From the NCBI GenBank assembly GCA_003577305.1, contig QEVL01000011.1:1-64000 (forward strand): a stretch of DNA of 64,000 nucleotides. The letters run 5' to 3'. The notes below the pieces were generated by a model. The model did no database searches. It saw nothing but the letters and a program-made list of their open reading frames with translations, and had not been told where the DNA came from. This DNA comes from Burkholderiales bacterium (lineage in GTDB: Bacteria > Pseudomonadota > Gammaproteobacteria > Burkholderiales > Burkholderiaceae_E). Shown piece by piece: positions 42,705-51,456 of this stretch. Each line of letters begins with the position of its first letter. The stretch's first letter is position 1. The position numbers and the translations under genes are program-made.

Positions 42705-44047
42705 TGCGGCGCGGCGGGCGTCGCCGCCTGGCCGCCGCGATCGGCGCCTCGGCGGTGCTGGCTGCCGTGCCCGCCGGCGTGGCAGCCGCGAAGAGCGCGA
42801 CCGCGCGCGCGCAGCCCGGAACAGCGGGCGCGCGGGCCCCCGGCGATCCGGTCCGGCTGGCGGTCATCGAGGGCTTCTCCGGCGCCTTCGCCAACGCCGG
42901 CGACTCGGTCTGGCGCAATCTCGCGTTCGCGGTCGACCGGGTGAACGCACGCGGCGGCGTGCGCGTGGGCGCTGCGTGGCGTCCGCTGCAACTGGTGCGG
43001 CTCGACAGCCAGGGCCAGGTGGAGGAGGCGATCGCGATGCTGCGCAAGGTCACCGACCAGCGCATCCCGTTCGTCCTGCAGGGCAACAGCTCGGCGGTCG
43101 CGGCCGCGCTGATCGACGCGGTGTCGGCGCACAACGAGCGCGAGCCGGGCAACCGGCTGCTGTTCCTGAACTACTCGGCGGTCGATCCGTCGCTCACCAA
43201 CGAGCGCTGCAGCTTCTGGCACTTCCGCTTCGACGCGCATGCCGGAATGCGCATGAGCGCGCTCGCCGACGCGCTCGCGCAGAACCCGCGCGTGCGCCGC
43301 GTCTACCTGCTGAACCAGGACTACAGCTTCGGCAAGCAGGTGGCGAGCCTCGCGCGGCAGATGATCGTCGCCAGGCGCCCCGACGTCGAGATCGTGGGCG
43401 ACGAACTGCATCCGCTCGGCCGGATCAAGGACTTCGTCCCCTATGCCGCCAAGATCAAGGCGGCCGGCGCCGACACCGTGGTCACCGGCAACTGGGGAAA
43501 CGACCTCACGTTCCTGGTGCGCGCGGCGCGCGAGGTGGGACTGGCGGCCGACTTCTACACCTTCTACGGCAACGGACTGGGCGCGCCGGCGGCGATCGGC
43601 GAAGCGGGCGTGGGCCGCGTGCGTGCGGTCGCCGAGTGGCACCCGAATGCCGGCGTGCCCGCGGCCGAGCGGATCTATCTCGACTTTCGCCGGCAGCTGC
43701 GCGACCCGCGCGAGGACTACTTCAACCTGCGCCACGTGGTGATGATCGAGATGCTGGCGGCGGCTGTCGAGGCGGCCGGCAGCACCGAGGCCGCGGCCGT
43801 GGCCCACCGGCTCGAGGGCCTCACGCACCGCGGGCCGCCTTACACCGCGACGATGCGGGCTGCGGACCACCAGTTGCTGACGCCGCTGTATGTGTCGGTG
43901 ATGGAGCGCGCAGGCCGGCAGGCCGGCGACGGCGCGCCCGAATACGACCTCGAAGGCAGCGGGCTGGGCTTTCGCACCGAGCGCTTCGTCGAGCTGCAAT
44001 CGTCGGTCCTGCCCCATTCCTGCGCGATGCGGCGTCCGGACGGCTGA
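42704..44047 (+). CDS. Periplasmic substrate-binding protein, branched-chain amino acid type
   Basis: A 447-residue LivJ/Peripla_BP_6-type binding protein with a Tat- or Sec-like Arg-rich N-terminus and signal ([20 protein letters not shown]) and a two-lobe ligand domain ([74 protein letters not shown]). The ligand is unknown; relatives bind amino acids, amides or aromatic acids. No permease or ATPase genes are adjacent, so it is an orphan of its transporter. Start codon overlaps the leuA stop by one base. Confidence 0.85.
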   Translation: MRRGGRRRLAAAIGASAVLAAVPAGVAAAKSATARAQPGTAGARAPGDPVRLAVIEGFSGAFANAGDSVWRNLAFAVDRVNARGGVRVGAAWRPLQLVRLDSQGQVEEAIAMLRKVTDQRIPFVLQGNSSAVAAALIDAVSAHNEREPGNRLLFLNYSAVDPSLTNERCSFWHFRFDAHAGMRMSALADALAQNPRVRRVYLLNQDYSFGKQVASLARQMIVARRPDVEIVGDELHPLGRIKDFVPYAAKIKAAGADTVVTGNWGNDLTFLVRAAREVGLAADFYTFYGNGLGAPAAIGEAGVGRVRAVAEWHPNAGVPAAERIYLDFRRQLRDPREDYFNLRHVVMIEMLAAAVEAAGSTEAAAVAHRLEGLTHRGPPYTATMRAADHQLLTPLYVSVMERAGRQAGDGAPEYDLEGSGLGFRTERFVELQSSVLPHSCAMRRPDG

Positions 44048-44060
44048 GCCCGTTTCCGGC

Positions 44061-44066
44061 TATAAT
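44061..44066 (+). promoter_or_regulatory. -10 box of the rpsO promoter
   Basis: A perfect TATAAT stands in an AT-rich patch 13 bases after the upstream stop codon and 110 bases before rpsO. A convincing -35 is not visible. Placement suggests the main promoter of rpsO-pnp. Confidence 0.55.
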
Positions 44067-44175
44067 TTTCTGTTTCCGGCCCGCCCGGGCGCTCTTCGAG
44101 AGCCGGCGGAGCGGGCAAGCACGGCATCGCAACCCGGCGATGCCGCAAGTCGAAGTCTCTTCACAGGGGAAACTC

Positions 44176-44445
44176 ATGGCTGTCGCCAACATCGACAAGG
44201 CGAAGATCGTCGCCGACTACCAGCGCGGCGCGAAAGACACCGGCTCGCCCGAGGTCCAGGTCGCGCTGCTCACCGCTCGCATCGTCGAGCTGACCGAGCA
44301 TTTCAAGGTCCATGCGAAAGACCACCATTCGCGCCGCGGCCTGCTGAAGATGGTCAGCCGCCGCCGCAAGCTGCTCGATTACCTGAAGGGCACGAACCCT
44401 TCGAGCTACAAGGCGCTGATCGAAAGACTCGGTCTGCGCGGCTGA
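44176..44445 (+). CDS. rpsO: 30S ribosomal protein S15
   Basis: Primary 16S rRNA-binding protein that organises the central domain of the 30S subunit. The 89-residue product is full length with the conserved [20 protein letters not shown] and [20 protein letters not shown]. The ATG at 44176 follows AGGGGAA (44164-44170). It forms the classic rpsO-pnp pair, separated by a hairpin. Confidence 0.97.
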   Translation: MAVANIDKAKIVADYQRGAKDTGSPEVQVALLTARIVELTEHFKVHAKDHHSRRGLLKMVSRRRKLLDYLKGTNPSSYKALIERLGLRG

Positions 44446-44458
44446 CAGGACACACCCG

Positions 44459-44485
44459 AAACCCGCAAGCGAACCTTGCGGGTTT
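44459..44485 (+). terminator. rpsO-pnp intergenic hairpin (attenuating terminator)
   Basis: Perfect 11-bp stem AAACCCGCAAG (44459-44469) and CTTGCGGGTTT (44475-44485) with a 5-base loop, followed by a T-rich CTTGTTT. It sits between rpsO and pnp, matching the partial terminator found there in enteric bacteria. It probably lets only part of the transcripts read on into pnp. Confidence 0.78.
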
Positions 44486-44506
44486 CTTGTTTCGAAAGGA
44501 ATCGAA

Positions 44507-46633
44507 GTGTTCGAAATCGCAAAGAAGACCTTCCAGTGGGGGGGCAATACCGTCACGATCGAGACCGGCGAGATCGCCCGCCAGGCGTCGGGCGCGGTCG
44601 TCGTGAACATGGACGACACCGTGGTGCTGGCCAGCGTCGTGGCGGCGCGCAGCGCCAGGCCGGGCCAGGACTTCTTCCCGCTCACCGTCGACTACGTCGA
44701 GAAGTTCTACGCCGCCGGCCGCATCCCGGGGGGCTTCTTCAAGCGTGAAGGCCGCCCCACCGAGCGCGAGATCCTGATCTGCAGGCTGATCGACCGGCCG
44801 ATCCGTCCGCTGTTCCCCGAAGGCTTCTACAACGAGGTCCAGGTCATCGTCCAGGTGATGTCGAGCAACCCGGAAGTCGACAGCGACATCCCGGCGATGC
44901 TCGGTGCCTCGGCGGCGCTTGCGCTGTCGGGCATCCCGTTCGACGGCCCGATCGGCGCCGCACGCGTCGGCTACATCGACGGCCGGTACGTGCTCAATCC
45001 GAGCGCCACCGAGATGGACAACTCGAAGCTCGACCTGGTCGTGGCCGGCACCGACGCGGCCGTGCTGATGGTCGAGTCCGAGGCTCACGAATTGCCCGAA
45101 GACGTGATGCTCGGCGCGGTGGTCTACGGCCACGAGCAGATGCAGGTCGCGATCAAGGCGATCGACGAGCTGGTCGAGATGGCCGGCAAGCCCGCCTGGG
45201 ACTGGACCCCCGCTCCGAAGAACGAGGGCCTGATCGCCCGCGTGAACGAACTGGCCGAGGCCGAGATGCGCGCCGCCTACGCGCTGCGCAACAAGCAGCA
45301 GCGCATGACGCGCATCGGCGAGATCGAGAAGGCGACGATCGCGAAGATCGTCGAGGACGCCGCCGCGCACGGCCACCCGCCGCCCGACGCCAACGAGCTG
45401 GGCAACATGCTGTTCGACCTGCAGTACCGCATCGTGCGCAGCCAGATCCTCGCGGGCGAGCCGCGCATCGACGGCCGCGACACGCGCACGGTGCGCCCGA
45501 TCGCGATCCGCACGAGCGTGATGCCGCGCGCGCACGGTTCGGCGCTGTTCACCCGGGGCGAAACGCAGGCGATCGTGGTCGCCACGCTGGGCACCTCGCG
45601 CGACGAACAGATCATCGATGCGATCACCGGCGAGTACCGCGAGCGCTTCATGTTCAACTACAACATGCCGCCGTTCGCCACCGGCGAGACCGGCCGCTTC
45701 GGCTCGCCGAAGCGCCGCGAGGTCGGTCACGGCAACCTCGCCAAGCGCGCGATCCGCCCGCTGCTGCCGGGTGCCGAGGAATTCGCGTACTCGCTGCGCG
45801 TGGTCTCCGAGATCACCGAGTCGAACGGCTCGTCGTCGATGGCGTCGGTGTGCGGCGGCTGCCTCGCGCTGATGGACGCCGGCGTGCCGGTCAAGGCGCA
45901 CGTGGCCGGCGTGGCGATGGGCCTGATCAAGGAGGGCAGCCGCTTCGCGGTGCTCACCGACATCCTGGGTGACGAGGATCACCTCGGCGACATGGACTTC
46001 AAGGTGGCCGGCACCACTGCGGGCATCACCGCGCTGCAGATGGACATCAAGATCCAGGGCATCACGAAGGAGATCATGCAGGTCGCGCTCGCGCAGGCGC
46101 GCGAAGGCCGCATGCACATCCTGGGGCTGATGCAGTCGGCGATCGGCGGCGCGCGCGAGGAACTGTCGGACTTCGCGCCGCGCATGTACACCATGAAGAT
46201 CAACCCGGAGCGCATCCGCGACGTGATCGGCAAGGGTGGCGCGACGATCCGCCAGATCACCGAGACCACCGGCACGCAGATCGACATCAAGGACGACGGC
46301 TCGATCACGATTGCCGCGGTCGACGGCGCAGCCGCCAAGCGCGCGCAGAAGATCATCGAAGACCTCACCGCCGAGGTCGAGATCGGGCGCATCTACGAAG
46401 GCACGGTGCTGAAGATCCTCGACTTCGGTGCGATCGTCCAGGTGATGCCGGGTCGCGACGGGCTGCTGCACGTCTCGCAGATCGCCAACGAGCGCGTCAA
46501 CCAGGTCTCCGACTACGTGAAGGAAGGCCAGGTGGTTCGCGTCAAGGTGATCGAGGCCGACGACAAGGGCCGCCTGCGCCTGTCGATGAAGGCGGTCACC
46601 GCCGAGGAAGCCGCCGCGCAGTCGGCGAGCTGA
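44507..46633 (+). CDS. pnp: Polynucleotide phosphorylase
   Basis: 3'-5' phosphorolytic exoribonuclease of the RNA degradosome. The 708-residue product has two RNase PH-like domains (second copy with [20 protein letters not shown] and [18 protein letters not shown]), a KH domain ([20 protein letters not shown], about residues 565-585) and a C-terminal S1 domain ([20 protein letters not shown]). The start is GTG at 44507 with AAAGGA at 44495-44500. Confidence 0.97.
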   Translation: MFEIAKKTFQWGGNTVTIETGEIARQASGAVVVNMDDTVVLASVVAARSARPGQDFFPLTVDYVEKFYAAGRIPGGFFKREGRPTEREILICRLIDRPIRPLFPEGFYNEVQVIVQVMSSNPEVDSDIPAMLGASAALALSGIPFDGPIGAARVGYIDGRYVLNPSATEMDNSKLDLVVAGTDAAVLMVESEAHELPEDVMLGAVVYGHEQMQVAIKAIDELVEMAGKPAWDWTPAPKNEGLIARVNELAEAEMRAAYALRNKQQRMTRIGEIEKATIAKIVEDAAAHGHPPPDANELGNMLFDLQYRIVRSQILAGEPRIDGRDTRTVRPIAIRTSVMPRAHGSALFTRGETQAIVVATLGTSRDEQIIDAITGEYRERFMFNYNMPPFATGETGRFGSPKRREVGHGNLAKRAIRPLLPGAEEFAYSLRVVSEITESNGSSSMASVCGGCLALMDAGVPVKAHVAGVAMGLIKEGSRFAVLTDILGDEDHLGDMDFKVAGTTAGITALQMDIKIQGITKEIMQVALAQAREGRMHILGLMQSAIGGAREELSDFAPRMYTMKINPERIRDVIGKGGATIRQITETTGTQIDIKDDGSITIAAVDGAAAKRAQKIIEDLTAEVEIGRIYEGTVLKILDFGAIVQVMPGRDGLLHVSQIANERVNQVSDYVKEGQVVRVKVIEADDKGRLRLSMKAVTAEEAAAQSAS

Positions 46634-46634
46634 A

Positions 46635-46649
46635 CCGGCCTCAGGCCGG
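46635..46649. terminator. Short hairpin between convergent pnp and Nudix-MBL genes
   Basis: Perfect 6-bp stem CCGGCC (46635-46640), TCA, GGCCGG (46644-46649). It contains the stop codon of the minus-strand gene and begins two bases after the pnp stop. No T-run is present, so it may mark 3' ends in both directions without acting as an intrinsic terminator. Confidence 0.4.
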
Positions 46650-48299
46650 CTCCCAGCGCGACGACCGCTCGTCCAGGGTCGCGCGTTTCTCGTCGCGCAG
46701 CTTGAGCAGATGCGCGGTGAGCGAGCGTGTCGCCACCGGGTGCAGGATCGGGTCGACGTCGTCGTAGGCGAGCTTCACCAGTTCGGCGATCGTACCCCCG
46801 CCCAGGCGATCGAGCGCCTCGACCACCTTGGCCTCGCGCGCCATGCGGTGCGCGATCAGCCGCGCGATCTCGGTCTTCGCGCGTGCGATCGCGTGGCCGT
46901 GCGCCGGCAGGATGTACTCGAACGGCTCGGCGGCGAGCCGCTCGAGCGACGCCACGTAGGCGCGCATGTCGCCGTCGGGCGGGTCGATCACGGTGGTCGA
47001 GCCGTTCAGGATGTGATCGCCGGAAAACAGCAGGCCATCTTCCTCGAGCAGCAGGCACACGTGATGCCCGGTGTGGCCCGGCGTGTGCAGCACCCGCAGC
47101 GTGGAGTCGCCCACGCGCAGGCGTTCGCCGTCTTCGAGTTCCTCGTCGGGCGTGAAGGCCCAGGCGGGATTGAAATGCGGGCCGCTGCGCCGCCCGACGA
47201 TCCGCGCACCGGTACGCCGCTGCAGCGGGGCGGCGCCGGGCGCGTGATCGGGGTGCGCGTGCGTGCACACGATCGTCTTCAGTCCGTCGCCGACGAAAGC
47301 GGCGATGCGCTCGATGTGCGCGGGGTCGTCGGGACCCGGGTCGATCACCAGCCAGTCGCCCGGGGCGCCGACCAGGTAAGTGTTGGTGCCCGGTCCGGTC
47401 ATCCGGCCCGGATTCGGCGCAGTCAACCGGTGCACGTGCCGCAGCAGCGGCACCGCGCGCTCGGATTGCCAGTCGAGTGAATGCTCGACGTTGCTGCCGT
47501 CCGGGCTGACCAGTTCCAGTTCGCCGAAAGGAAGGTCTTCGTCGCCGAAACGCTCGATGCGCCCGCGCAGGCGCCCGCCACGCGAGGTGGAGATCTTCAC
47601 CTGCCGCTGTGCCGCCGTGTGGTCGATGATCTCGTCGACGCTGCCGAAACCCTGCAACCGGCGCAGCGTGTGCAGCGTCGGAAACATCAGCTCGAAGCCG
47701 CCTTCGGCGTAGCGGGCGAGGCCCTCGGCCGGCGTCACCCAGGTGGGTTCGAACTGCTCGCACTCGTCGGCGATCGGCTCCTGGTGCTCGGGCATGCGGG
47801 CGACGAAGAAGCGCGCGTCGAAGCGTTTCGGCAGGTCGCCGTCGGTGATCCAGCGGCTCAGCCAGTGAAGCTCGTCGAGCGCCAGGCGCAGCCCATGTGC
47901 GGAGATCTGTCCCAGCAGGTCGGCATCGTCCCGGCGATCGAGCCGGCGCGCGAGCGCCGCGAGCGATGCCGCGTCGCCGCGTCCGCGAGCGAGCAGGATG
48001 CCGAGTTCCTCGAATGCCTCGCGCACCGCGGCGGTTGCATACGACAGGAGCACCTCGTCCTGGTCGCGGCGAGCGCGGGCGAGCTCGCGCGCCAGTGGCG
48101 AGGCGTCGCGGGGATCGACCACTCCGCCCGGAAAGACGTAGGCGCCGGGACCGAAACTGGCCGTCGCCGAGCGCCGCGTCATCAGCACCTGCGGGCCATC
48201 ACCGGTGTCGCGCAGCAGCAGGATCGTGGCCGCGGGGCGAGGGGTGACCGGCGCGCGCCAGGCGCGCAGCCGCTTCTCCGGGCGAATGGTCGTCGTCAC
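46641..48299 (-). CDS. Nudix hydrolase-metallo-beta-lactamase fusion protein
   Basis: A 552-residue two-domain protein. Residues about 20-225 are a Nudix domain with GGVVDPRDASPL and the partial Nudix box AAVREAFEELGIL, of the long CoA-pyrophosphatase/NUDT19-like type with a large insert. Residues about 290-550 are a metallo-beta-lactamase domain of the LACTB2 type, with TGPGTNTYLVG, the metal site THAHPDHAPGA, LHTPGHTGHH, LFSGDHILNG and LPAHGHAI. MBL LACTB2-like proteins are nucleases or thioesterase-like hydrolases. The neighbouring beta-oxidation genes fit an acyl-CoA role, but this is inference. Confidence 0.85.
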   Translation of the reverse strand: MTTTIRPEKRLRAWRAPVTPRPAATILLLRDTGDGPQVLMTRRSATASFGPGAYVFPGGVVDPRDASPLARELARARRDQDEVLLSYATAAVREAFEELGILLARGRGDAASLAALARRLDRRDDADLLGQISAHGLRLALDELHWLSRWITDGDLPKRFDARFFVARMPEHQEPIADECEQFEPTWVTPAEGLARYAEGGFELMFPTLHTLRRLQGFGSVDEIIDHTAAQRQVKISTSRGGRLRGRIERFGDEDLPFGELELVSPDGSNVEHSLDWQSERAVPLLRHVHRLTAPNPGRMTGPGTNTYLVGAPGDWLVIDPGPDDPAHIERIAAFVGDGLKTIVCTHAHPDHAPGAAPLQRRTGARIVGRRSGPHFNPAWAFTPDEELEDGERLRVGDSTLRVLHTPGHTGHHVCLLLEEDGLLFSGDHILNGSTTVIDPPDGDMRAYVASLERLAAEPFEYILPAHGHAIARAKTEIARLIAHRMAREAKVVEALDRLGGGTIAELVKLAYDDVDPILHPVATRSLTAHLLKLRDEKRATLDERSSRWEPA

Positions 48300-48320
48300 G
48301 GGCAGGGCTTCTCGATGAAT

Positions 48321-49127
48321 TCAGTCCGCTGCACCATGGCGGCCCGCTCCTGCGGCGAACCGCGCGGCGCCGGCCATGGCTTCATCGCCGGCGAGCGTGC
48401 GCATTCCGAGCGCGAATTCGTTGGCGAGTGCCGCGTCGAGCGTCAAGCCGGACTGCTCATAGGTGGAGCGCCGGTCGCTGCGCAGGCAGGCCTGGGGCAG
48501 TGCGGCCAACTCGTGCGCCAGAGCGATTGCGGCGGCGCGCGCCTGGCCTTCGGGCACGACCCGGTTGGCCAGGCCGATGCGCAGCGCTTCGTCGGCCTTC
48601 ACCGGCCGCCCGGTGAGGATCAGGTCGAGCGCGTGCGACAGTCCGATCAGCCGGGGCAAGCGCACCGTACCGCCGTCGATCAACGGCACGCCGAAGCGCC
48701 GGCAGAAGACGCCGAGCGTCGCCGACGCCTCCACGACGCGCAGGTCGCACCACAACGCGAGTTCCAGGCCGCCGGCGACCGCGAAGCCCGAGATCGCTGC
48801 GATCACCGGCTTCGACAGCAGCATCCGGCTCGGCCCCATCGGGCCGTCCCCGGCGGGTTCGAGCCGGTTGCGGCGGCTCGCGTCGGCCAGCGCCTTCAGA
48901 TCGGCGCCGGCGCAGAAGTGACCGTGCGCTCCATGAAAGACCGCGACGCTGCGTGCGGAGTCGGCATCGAATCGCGCGAACGCCGATGCGAGCGCTTCGG
49001 CGGTTGGGCGGTCGACAGCGTTGCGCGCCTGTGGACGCGCGAGCGTGACGATCGTGACCGGCCCGTCGTGCTCGACCGTGACTGCATCGTGCTGTCGCTT
49101 CGCGGCGCCGGACGAACTGCTTGGCAT
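48321..49127 (-). CDS. Enoyl-CoA hydratase/isomerase family protein
   Basis: A 268-residue crotonase-fold protein. The oxyanion-hole motifs HFCAGADLKALAD (about residue 70) and GFAVAGGLELALWCDLRV (about 115-132) are intact. The active-site residues are less typical: the region after LGVFCRRFGVPL carries Asp in IDGGTVRLPRLIG where hydratases have Glu, so it may act as an isomerase or another crotonase. The ATG at 49127 was chosen for its match to the family start. Downstream of the FadJ-like gene on the same strand, 14 bases away. Confidence 0.82.
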   Translation of the reverse strand: MPSSSSGAAKRQHDAVTVEHDGPVTIVTLARPQARNAVDRPTAEALASAFARFDADSARSVAVFHGAHGHFCAGADLKALADASRRNRLEPAGDGPMGPSRMLLSKPVIAAISGFAVAGGLELALWCDLRVVEASATLGVFCRRFGVPLIDGGTVRLPRLIGLSHALDLILTGRPVKADEALRIGLANRVVPEGQARAAAIALAHELAALPQACLRSDRRSTYEQSGLTLDAALANEFALGMRTLAGDEAMAGAARFAAGAGRHGAAD

Positions 49128-49141
49128 CGCGTTCCCGTCTC

Positions 49142-51373
49142 CTACAGCGGCGTGTCGTCGGCGGCGTGCTTCGTCAGGAGTTCCGGAGGCGCGAAGCGTT
49201 CGCCATGGCGTTGGGCGAGTTCCTGCGCGCGCGCGGCGAAAGCGCGCGCACCGACGTGGTTGACGAACTGGATCGTGCCGCCCGTCCAGGCAGGAAAGCC
49301 CCAGCCGAAGATCGAACCGATGTTGGCGTCGCGCGTCGATTCGAGCACGCCCTCCTGCAGGCAGCGGATCGTCTCGATCGCCTGTGCGTAGAGCAGGCGG
49401 TCCTTGATGTCCTCGAAGGGGATCGATCGGCCGCCGCGCTCGAACACGCTCAGGCCCGGCCACAGCGTCTTCTCGCCGTGCTTCGGATAGTCGTAGAAGC
49501 CGCCGCCGTGCGCACGGCCCATCCGCCCGAAGCCGTGGGCCATCTTCTCGAGCACGTAGACCGCCGACTCGGGAACGCGGCGGCTCTTCACCTTGTGGGC
49601 GTGCCGATGTCCGTGTCCATGGTCGTGCCCGTGCTCATGTTCGTGGCCGCAGGCATGGTCGTGCGCGTGGTGCTCGTGTCGCTCGCGCTCCAGGTCGGCG
49701 AGTTCCTGGTGAAGCACGTCGTCGGCGAGCTTGAGCGACACTTCGTCGAGTACCGCAAGCGGCCCGACCGGCATCCCGATCTGCCAGGCGGCGTTTTCGA
49801 CCACTGCGGCAGGCACGCCTTCGCCGAGCAGCGCCATTCCCTCGTTGACGAAAGTGCCGAACACGCGGCTCGTGTAGAAGCCGCGCGCATCGTTGACGAC
49901 GATCGGCGTCTTGCCGATCTGCAGCACGAAATCGAACGCCTTCGCGAGCGTCTCGATCGAGGTGCGCTCGCCCTTGATGATCTCCACGAGCTGCATGCGG
50001 TCGACCGGCGAGAAGAAGTGCAGGCCGATGAACTGCTCCGGGCGCGCGGACGCCTCGGCCAGCCCGGTGATCGGCAGCGTGGAGGTGTTCGACGCGACCA
50101 CCGCGCCGGCGTCGAGCACCGCCTCGGCCTCGCGCGTCACCTGCGCCTTCGTCTCGCGGTTCTCGAATACCGCCTCGATCACCAGGTCGCAGTCCGAGAG
50201 ATCGGCGACGTCGGCGCTGGGCGTGATCGCCGCGAGCACCTTGTCGGCGTCGGCCGCCGAGCTGCGTCCCTTCTCGACCCGACCCGCGAGCAGCCGGGCG
50301 GAGTACGCCTTGCCCTGCTCGGCCTTCGCCAGGTCGAGGTCTTTGAGCACGCACGGCACGCCGCGGCTCGCGCACGCCCATGCGATGCCGGCGCCCATCA
50401 TTCCGGCTCCGAGGATGCCGACGCGCCTGGCGCGCCAGCGCGGCGGGCCGATCGGCCGGCTCTTGCCGGCCTTCACCTCGTTCAGCTGGAAGAACAGCGT
50501 TCCGATCATGTTCTTCGCGACCTGGCCGGTGACGAGCCGGGTCATGTGGCGCGACTCGATGCGCATCGCGGTGTCGAAGTCGACCTGCGCGCTCTCGACC
50601 GCGGCGGCGAGAATCGCCTCGGGTGCCGGGAAGTTGCCGCGCGTCTGCTGGAGAAGAAGGGCCGGCGCGATCGGAAGCACGGCCGCCACCGCAGGGCTCG
50701 ACGGGGTGCCGCCGGGAATCCTGTGCCCGGGATTGTCCCATGGCTGGCGCGCGTCGGGATGTGCGTCGATCCAGGCCAGCGCGCTCGCGAGCAGTTCGTC
50801 GCGATCGCGGGCCAGGCCGTCGACGAGACCCATGGATCGCGCTTTGGCGGGCGCGACGCGGCGTCCCTCGGTGAGGAAGGGGAGCGCTGCCTGAAGACCG
50901 AGCAGGCGCACCGTTTTCACGACTCCCCCGGCTCCCGGCAGCAGGCCCAGCGTCACCTCGGGAAAGCCGATCTCGATCGAAGGGTCGTCGATGCACAGTC
51001 GCGCGTGGCACGACAGGGCGATCTCCAGGCCGCCACCGAGCGCGCTGCCGTTGAGCGCGGCGACCACCGGGCGGCCCAGCTTCTCGATGCGGCGCAGGCA
51101 GGCCTTCATCGCTTCGAGTTCGCGAAAGAACGCCGCGGCGTCTTCGGCGCGCACCGCCATCAACGCCTTCAGGTCGCCGCCCGCGAAGAACGTGCGCTTG
51201 GCCGAGGCGAAGATCACGCCCCGGATCTGGTCCCGCTCGGCCTCGAGCCGATCGACCACCTCCCGCAAGTCGGCCTGGAAGGCCGCGTTCATCGTGTTGA
51301 CCGGCTGGCCGGGGGCATCGAGAAGCAGGGTCACGACGCCGTTGGCGTCCTTCTCGTAGCGGATGCTGGACAT
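49142..51373 (-). CDS. FadJ/FadB-type trifunctional beta-oxidation enzyme with His-rich insert
   Basis: A 743-residue fusion of enoyl-CoA hydratase (residues about 1-190; GSALGGGLEIALSCHARL and GFPEVTLGLLPGAGG) and 3-hydroxyacyl-CoA dehydrogenase (about 310-740; NAD-binding VGILGAGMMGAGIAWACA, SNTSTLPITGLA, GLHFFSPVDRMQLVEI). It performs two consecutive beta-oxidation steps. Unusual: residues about 564-593, between the two C-terminal dehydrogenase repeats, form a histidine-rich stretch (HEHHAHDHACGHEHEHGHD and more) like metal-binding tails. The ATG at 51373 gives the expected start. The thiolase partner at 57795 is separated from it by the signalling block. Confidence 0.92.
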   Translation of the reverse strand: MSSIRYEKDANGVVTLLLDAPGQPVNTMNAAFQADLREVVDRLEAERDQIRGVIFASAKRTFFAGGDLKALMAVRAEDAAAFFRELEAMKACLRRIEKLGRPVVAALNGSALGGGLEIALSCHARLCIDDPSIEIGFPEVTLGLLPGAGGVVKTVRLLGLQAALPFLTEGRRVAPAKARSMGLVDGLARDRDELLASALAWIDAHPDARQPWDNPGHRIPGGTPSSPAVAAVLPIAPALLLQQTRGNFPAPEAILAAAVESAQVDFDTAMRIESRHMTRLVTGQVAKNMIGTLFFQLNEVKAGKSRPIGPPRWRARRVGILGAGMMGAGIAWACASRGVPCVLKDLDLAKAEQGKAYSARLLAGRVEKGRSSAADADKVLAAITPSADVADLSDCDLVIEAVFENRETKAQVTREAEAVLDAGAVVASNTSTLPITGLAEASARPEQFIGLHFFSPVDRMQLVEIIKGERTSIETLAKAFDFVLQIGKTPIVVNDARGFYTSRVFGTFVNEGMALLGEGVPAAVVENAAWQIGMPVGPLAVLDEVSLKLADDVLHQELADLERERHEHHAHDHACGHEHEHGHDHGHGHRHAHKVKSRRVPESAVYVLEKMAHGFGRMGRAHGGGFYDYPKHGEKTLWPGLSVFERGGRSIPFEDIKDRLLYAQAIETIRCLQEGVLESTRDANIGSIFGWGFPAWTGGTIQFVNHVGARAFAARAQELAQRHGERFAPPELLTKHAADDTPL

Positions 51374-51456
51374 GCGGTCTCCGGGCGGGCGGAAGTGACT
51401 GGAAGCGCCCAATCATAAACCGTCGCCGGCGCCGAAGCCGCCGTTGCGGGCCGCGC

